From Pseudomonas mohnii (lineage in GTDB: Bacteria > Pseudomonadota > Gammaproteobacteria > Pseudomonadales > Pseudomonadaceae), in contig NZ_FNRV01000001.1 in assembly GCF_900105115.1 (NCBI RefSeq), positions 2,458,501 through 2,522,500 on the forward strand: DNA of 64,000 bases, read 5' to 3'. The translations under genes and the position numbers were made by a program. The notes below the pieces were generated by a model. The model was not told the DNA's origin. It made no database searches and saw nothing but the letters and a program-made list of their open reading frames with translations. This document shows positions 57,627 through 64,000 of the stretch, piece after piece. Position 1 is the first letter of the stretch. Each line of letters opens with the position of its first letter.

Positions 57627-59930
57627 CTACTTACCGAGAGAGATCTTCGGCGCCCAGGTCAGCCATTCCTCTTCGAACTTGTCGAACAGCGGGAACGTCT
57701 GCTCCGCCCGCGCCGGAGTACCCATGCGTTCGCCATCCGGAGTGGCAAATGCAACCCCCCCCTGAATCATGGTCTCCAGCGATTCGGTACGAAGAGTCGC
57801 CCCCTTGAACAGCCCGACATCAAGACCAAAACCACTGGTGTTCCAGAAGCGAGTGCCGCTGCGAACCAATGGCGCGTATTTCGGCTCGATCAGAATGTGG
57901 ATCAACACGCGGTCTGCGGTCTGACCCAGTTCATACCCGGTCACTTTGCCGACCGTGATTTCACGGTACGTCACCGGCACACCGGCTTTCAGTGAACCAC
58001 GCCGCGCAGCGCTCAATACCAGGCTTAACCCGGCTTCGACCTTGGCGCTCTCGGGGGGGCTGGCCAGGGCTGTGAAGTTTTTCTGCGGACCAAGGTTCTT
58101 TGATGCTGGCTGGACCTCGATGTATTGCCCGGTGACCAAGGTCTCCAGGTTAGAGGTCTTGATCAAGCCCAGCTCGGGCTTGACCACCCAGAATTGGCTA
58201 CCGACGCGGGCGATGCGCTCAGGCACTTCAGTGAGTCGCGCGGTGATAAGCACCGATTGCAGGTCATCCGTGAGGTCGACGCCTTCAATCTTGCCGACAT
58301 CCAGCCCTTTGAAACGAATCGGTGTACCGGCGCGCAAGCCATCGGCGCGATCGACCCTGATCGTGATCACCTCGCCTTTTTGCGTAGCCTCATCATGACT
58401 GGCAAACAACCGGAAACGAGGAATCCGCTTTTGCAAAGGCGCCTTGGCCTGCGGCGTTTCAAAGGCAATGCCGCCCGCCATCAAGCTTTGCAACGACTCA
58501 CTTTTGACTTGAATACCTCCGGTCAGCCCACCCGTCAGGGTAATGCCGCTGGCATTCCAGAATCGGGTCGACGCGTTGACCAGGTTTTCGTATTCCTTCT
58601 CGATGTGGACACCGATCACCAGTTGGTTTTTCTTGCGTGAAAACTGATAGCTCTGTACCGAGCCGACCTTGACCTGCTTGTACAGAACAGGGCTGCCGAC
58701 TTCCAGCGAACCAAGGTTCTCGGTGAACAACACCAGGTGCAGACCCGGCGAACGCAAATCCAGCGGCGGCGCCTTGGGCCTCGCGACGAACTCGCGTTGC
58801 GGCGCTGCGCCTTTATCCCCGGGACGCACGGCGATGTAGTTGCCTTTGACCAGCGCCTCAAGCCCCGTGATGCCGGCGAGCGAGATCGACGGTTTGACCA
58901 CCCAGAACTGAGTGCCATCGACGAGGTAGTCTTCAGCCAAAGGATCCAGCGTCAGTTCGGCGCTCGCAGCCGCCAAATCAGCGTCAACCTTGAGCGCCTT
59001 GAGTGTGCCAACCTGAATGCCCTTGTACATGACCGGCGTACGACCGGCCTGCAGACCTTCGAAGTCACTGAGTTTGACCTTGACCTTGATACCGGCCGCA
59101 GCGGCATCGAAGTCCTCATAGAGACGGAATGGCAGACTCGGATCCGTGGGCGGGCTGTCCCTGCGATTTTCCGGAGTGGCGAACGCAATGCCACCCGCGA
59201 CAATGCTGGCGAGAGACTCGCTGCGCACCTTCACGCCCGACAGATTGGCATCGATGCTGATGCCGCTGGCGTTCCAGAAACGCGTGTGTTTACGCACCAA
59301 TTTGGCGTAGGTCGGCTCAATGAAGACCTTGAGCTCAACAGTGCTCTGATCTTCGGACAGCACGTAACTTTTGATCTGGCCGACCTTTATTTGTTTGTAG
59401 AACACCGGGCTACCGCGGTTCAACGAGCCCAGGCGATCTGCCTTGATCGTCAGGTGCAGCCCGGGCTGGGCGTCGGATAGCGGCGGCTCTTGGGCCAGGG
59501 CCTTGAATTTGCGCGCGGGCTCACCTTCCCCGGGACTGATCGCGACGTAATTGCCCGAAACCAGGGTCTCCAGGCCAGTGATCCCGGCCAGGGTTACGCT
59601 CGGCTTGACTAACCAGAATCGCGTGCTGGTCCGCAGGTATTGCTCCACGTCCTTATTCATTTCGACGGTGGCAATTACGCCCTTGGAGGCTCCTTCATCA
59701 TCGAGTTTGAGCGTTTTCACCTTGCCGACCGGCATGCCTTTGTAGACGACTTCAGTCTTGTTGGCCTGAATGCCTTCGCCGCTTTCAAAGCGCACCTGGA
59801 CCTCGATGCCAGTCTCGGAATAAGCACGCCAGCCAAGCCAGCTACCGATGATCAGGGCGATCAGGGGGAGTACCCAAATGGCTGACCAGTTCGAGGCCGG
59901 TCGGGTTTTCGCTGTTGGCAAATCAGTCAT
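57627..59930 (-). CDS. Six-MCE-domain intermembrane lipid transport protein (PqiB/LetB-like)
   Basis: 767 aa. One N-terminal membrane segment (WVLPLIALIIGSWLGW, 19-34) anchors a periplasmic chain of six MCE domains starting near residues 41, 157, 280, 397, 520 and 635. They alternate in type: odd ones have GLxAGxTxVxYKG, even ones have GSLxxGSPVxYKQIKVG, so the protein looks like a pair repeated three times. E. coli PqiB has three MCE domains and LetB (YebT) seven. Such proteins form a hydrophobic tube across the periplasm for phospholipids. It overlaps the upstream PqiA-like gene by 8 nt. Confidence 0.92.
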   Translation of the reverse strand: MTDLPTAKTRPASNWSAIWVLPLIALIIGSWLGWRAYSETGIEVQVRFESGEGIQANKTEVVYKGMPVGKVKTLKLDDEGASKGVIATVEMNKDVEQYLRTSTRFWLVKPSVTLAGITGLETLVSGNYVAISPGEGEPARKFKALAQEPPLSDAQPGLHLTIKADRLGSLNRGSPVFYKQIKVGQIKSYVLSEDQSTVELKVFIEPTYAKLVRKHTRFWNASGISIDANLSGVKVRSESLASIVAGGIAFATPENRRDSPPTDPSLPFRLYEDFDAAAAGIKVKVKLSDFEGLQAGRTPVMYKGIQVGTLKALKVDADLAAASAELTLDPLAEDYLVDGTQFWVVKPSISLAGITGLEALVKGNYIAVRPGDKGAAPQREFVARPKAPPLDLRSPGLHLVLFTENLGSLEVGSPVLYKQVKVGSVQSYQFSRKKNQLVIGVHIEKEYENLVNASTRFWNASGITLTGGLTGGIQVKSESLQSLMAGGIAFETPQAKAPLQKRIPRFRLFASHDEATQKGEVITIRVDRADGLRAGTPIRFKGLDVGKIEGVDLTDDLQSVLITARLTEVPERIARVGSQFWVVKPELGLIKTSNLETLVTGQYIEVQPASKNLGPQKNFTALASPPESAKVEAGLSLVLSAARRGSLKAGVPVTYREITVGKVTGYELGQTADRVLIHILIEPKYAPLVRSGTRFWNTSGFGLDVGLFKGATLRTESLETMIQGGVAFATPDGERMGTPARAEQTFPLFDKFEEEWLTWAPKISLGK

Positions 59931-60546
59931 GGTCGTCGTCCGACTCCGTGTTATCCCAAATCAGTCGGGGATCGAAAGTTACTGCAGCCAGCATGGTCAG
60001 GATGACCACACTGGCAAAGGCTATGGCACCAAGATCGGCTTCGACGCTGGCCAGTCGCCCGAAGTTCACGACCGCCACCAGAATGGCGATCACAAAAATA
60101 TCGAGCATCGACCAGCGGCCGATGAACTCGATGAAGCGGTACATCCATATACGTTGGCGGGCTGAAAGTGGCTGACGACGCTGTACGGAATACAGCAGCA
60201 GTGCAATGCCCACCAGTTTGAACGTGGGTACCAGGATACTGGCGATAAAAACCACGGCGGCAATAGGGATCATGCCGTGCTGAACCAATTGGATCACGCC
60301 GGACATGATAGTGCTGGGGTCACCCTTGCCCAGCGAACTCACGGTCATGATCGGCAGCACATTGGCGGGTATATAGAGAATGGCAGCAGTAATCAGCAAC
60401 GCCCAAGTGCGCATCAGGCTATTCGGACGGCGGGCATGCACTATGGCACCACAGCGAGTACACACCTGCTCATCGGCATCAGCTTCCTGCTTGTTCAACT
60501 CATGGCATTCGGCGCAAATCAGAATGCCTGCATCAATCGCCCGCAT
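59923..60546 (-). CDS. PqiA/LetA-like membrane protein, second half
   Basis: 207 aa from the ATG at 60546, which is spaced properly after AGGAG; an ATG at 60552 is too close. A zinc-ribbon CAECHELN...CTRCGAIVHARR (CxxC pairs) is followed by four predicted membrane segments, with the repeated motif AAILYIPANVLPIMTVSSLG. E. coli LetA and PqiA carry two such units in one chain of about 420 aa; here they are two genes. Confidence 0.92.
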   Translation of the reverse strand: MRAIDAGILICAECHELNKQEADADEQVCTRCGAIVHARRPNSLMRTWALLITAAILYIPANVLPIMTVSSLGKGDPSTIMSGVIQLVQHGMIPIAAVVFIASILVPTFKLVGIALLLYSVQRRQPLSARQRIWMYRFIEFIGRWSMLDIFVIAILVAVVNFGRLASVEADLGAIAFASVVILTMLAAVTFDPRLIWDNTESDDDHD

Positions 60547-61192
60547 GGGCATCCTCTCCTGATAAAGCCTGCCAGATCTGGTGAGGCGACATTACAACCT
60601 CCAGCCAGACTTGAACCAACAGCAAAGCAACGAAGCAGGCCAGCCCGATACCTATCGTCATTGCTGCCATATCTGCCAGTTTTACGATGGCGACGAGTAC
60701 ACCCATGAGGTAAACCTCGAGCATCCCCCAATCTCTCAAATGGTGATAAATACGGTAAAGCAGCAAACCGTAACTGCGGCCGACATCAAAATGAATGCTC
60801 AGTAATACCGTCAGCTGGCACAGCAGCTTGAGCAGCGGTATACCCATGCTGCACAGGAACACAATCACGGCAACGCCTTGCATACCCGAATTGAACAAGC
60901 CCAAAACACCGCTCCAGACAGTATCTTGCGATGACTGCCCGAGTAGATTGAGCTGCATGATGGGTAAAAAGTTCGCGGGGACGTATAACAAAAGCGCCGC
61001 GATGACCAAAGCCAGGCTGCGGTGCACCACGTTGTGTCGATAGGCGTATAGCTCGTACCCGCATCGCGGGCACAGGGCTTTCTCGCCATGGGCAAGCTTG
61101 GGCTTGCGCATCAGCAAGTCGCATTCATGACACGCCACCAAATCGCCCAGTGGTAAATCTGACAGCCCGGAGGCGTCAACCGGATCTGGCAT
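60533..61192 (-). CDS. PqiA/LetA-like membrane protein, first half
   Basis: 219 aa. Zinc-ribbon CHECDLLMRK...CPRCGYELYAYR near residues 18-50, then four membrane segments with LLLYVPANFLPIMQLNLLG, the same signature as the next gene. The start is the ATG at 61192. It overlaps the second half-protein by 14 nt, so the two are probably made together as one complex that drives lipid transfer into the MCE tube. Promoter not recognised. Confidence 0.92.
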   Translation of the reverse strand: MPDPVDASGLSDLPLGDLVACHECDLLMRKPKLAHGEKALCPRCGYELYAYRHNVVHRSLALVIAALLLYVPANFLPIMQLNLLGQSSQDTVWSGVLGLFNSGMQGVAVIVFLCSMGIPLLKLLCQLTVLLSIHFDVGRSYGLLLYRIYHHLRDWGMLEVYLMGVLVAIVKLADMAAMTIGIGLACFVALLLVQVWLEVVMSPHQIWQALSGEDAHAGD

Positions 61193-61291
61193 AAGGGCTC
61201 TGGCTCCGAAAAAGTTGGACCTATTCTAGTGCCCTGAATCAAAAATAACTGTTCAAATTTCTGCGGTGATTAATCGTGCTTTTCTTGCGCC

Positions 61292-61331
61292 AAAAACAAA
61301 ACCCCTACCTGCATACGCAGATAGGGGTTTC
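61292..61331 (-). terminator. rRNA operon terminator
   Basis: On the minus strand, AAACCCCTATCTGC, a GTAT loop, GCAGGTAGGGGTTT and a T-rich tail (GTTTTT). It directly follows 5S rRNA. Confidence 0.92.
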
Positions 61332-61341
61332 GGAATTTAAT

Positions 61342-61457
61342 CTTGACGATGACCTACTCTCACATGGGGAAACCCCACACTACCATCGGCGATGCATCGT
61401 TTCACTGCTGAGTTCGGGATGGGATCAGGTGGTTCCAATGCTCTATGGTCGTCAAGA
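61342..61457 (-). rRNA. rrf: 5S ribosomal RNA
   Basis: About 116 nt. The conserved minus-strand core reads GAACCACCTGATCCCATCCC, then CCGAACTCAG and GAAACGATGCATCGCCGATG. Ends are approximate, set by pairing of CTTGACGA with the complementary TCGTCAAG. No further 5S copy or tRNA is seen between it and 23S. Confidence 0.95.
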
Positions 61458-61611
61458 AATTCGGGTACCGAACCGTCTTTCGACGCTTCAGCAAATTGGG
61501 TATGCGATAGTTTGTGCGGCTTTTGTGAATCGTTGCGAACTTTCGGTTCATTGCGTCTTCACACACCGCAATCTGGTGCCTTTTCAGGTCAGCAAATTGC
61601 TTGGGTGTTAT

Positions 61612-64000
<2,389 letters not shown>

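Overview
The window comes from a Pseudomonas chromosome, most likely of the P. fluorescens/P. putida side of the genus. The reasons are high GC, a REP pair of the GTAGGAGC...GCTCCTAC type, the hemA-prfA-prmC-moeB-murI block beside a TPR lipoprotein-lolB-ispE-tRNA-Gln-prs-rplY-pth-ychF block, a PagL lipid A deacylase, an OprD-family porin, the cryptic DNA polymerase III psi gene beside rimI, and an MksFEB condensin. It is mostly core chromosome with a few catabolic and accessory inserts, and one rRNA operon begins to leave at the right edge. All calls are made by eye from sequence and remembered families; no database search was possible.

Layout. 1-2.1 kb: tail of a uracil permease, then hemH and a TIGR01777 epimerase on the minus strand. 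2.3-11.5 kb: a light/photo-oxidative-stress cluster on the plus strand. It holds an FAD oxidoreductase, a Trp-rich small protein, a DUF523-DUF1722 protein, a LitR/PplR-type MerR regulator, DNA photolyase, an NTF2-like protein, an SDR, a second FAD oxidoreductase, DUF1365 and a CFA-synthase-like methyltransferase. Both transcription units carry a direct-repeat site like the light-regulator operator described for P. putida PplR1. 11.5-12.5 kb: YkgJ and pagL. 12.6-17.3 kb: murI, moeB, prmC, prfA and hemA, overlapping on the minus strand. 17.5-24.5 kb: TPR lipoprotein, lolB, ispE, tRNA-Gln, prs, rplY, pth and ychF. 24.6-34.4 kb: a complete mhp pathway for 3-(3-hydroxyphenyl)propionate (IclR regulator, mhpABCDFE, MFS importer, OprD-like porin) in the E. 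coli gene order, with an almost identical MhpR operator and four AANAANAA (Crc/Hfq-type) motifs in leaders.

34.6-50 kb: a mixed region with an Fsr-type MFS exporter, a transmembrane chemoreceptor, tRNA-Met, a REP pair, a DUF2817 peptidase-like protein, gamma-glutamyltransferase, D-Ala-D-Ala ligase, a flavin reductase, a BdlA-like PAS-PAS-MCP protein, an MHS-type MFS transporter, an AtoE-type short-chain fatty acid transporter, an unrecognised secreted protein and a small SET-domain protein. 50-61.2 kb: beta-carbonic anhydrase, an acidic hypothetical, rimI with the psi gene, mksF-mksE-mksB, and a lipid-transport operon of two PqiA half-proteins and a six-MCE-domain PqiB/LetB-like protein. 61.3-64 kb: 5S rRNA and the 3' five-sixths of 23S rRNA on the minus strand.

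The most interesting parts are the light-response cluster, which couples photolyase to a membrane-lipid modification module whose CFA-like enzyme lacks bicarbonate-site residues; the mhp regulatory layout; the LetA-like protein split in two with a three-times-repeated MCE pair; and the psi subunit that apparently starts at TTG.
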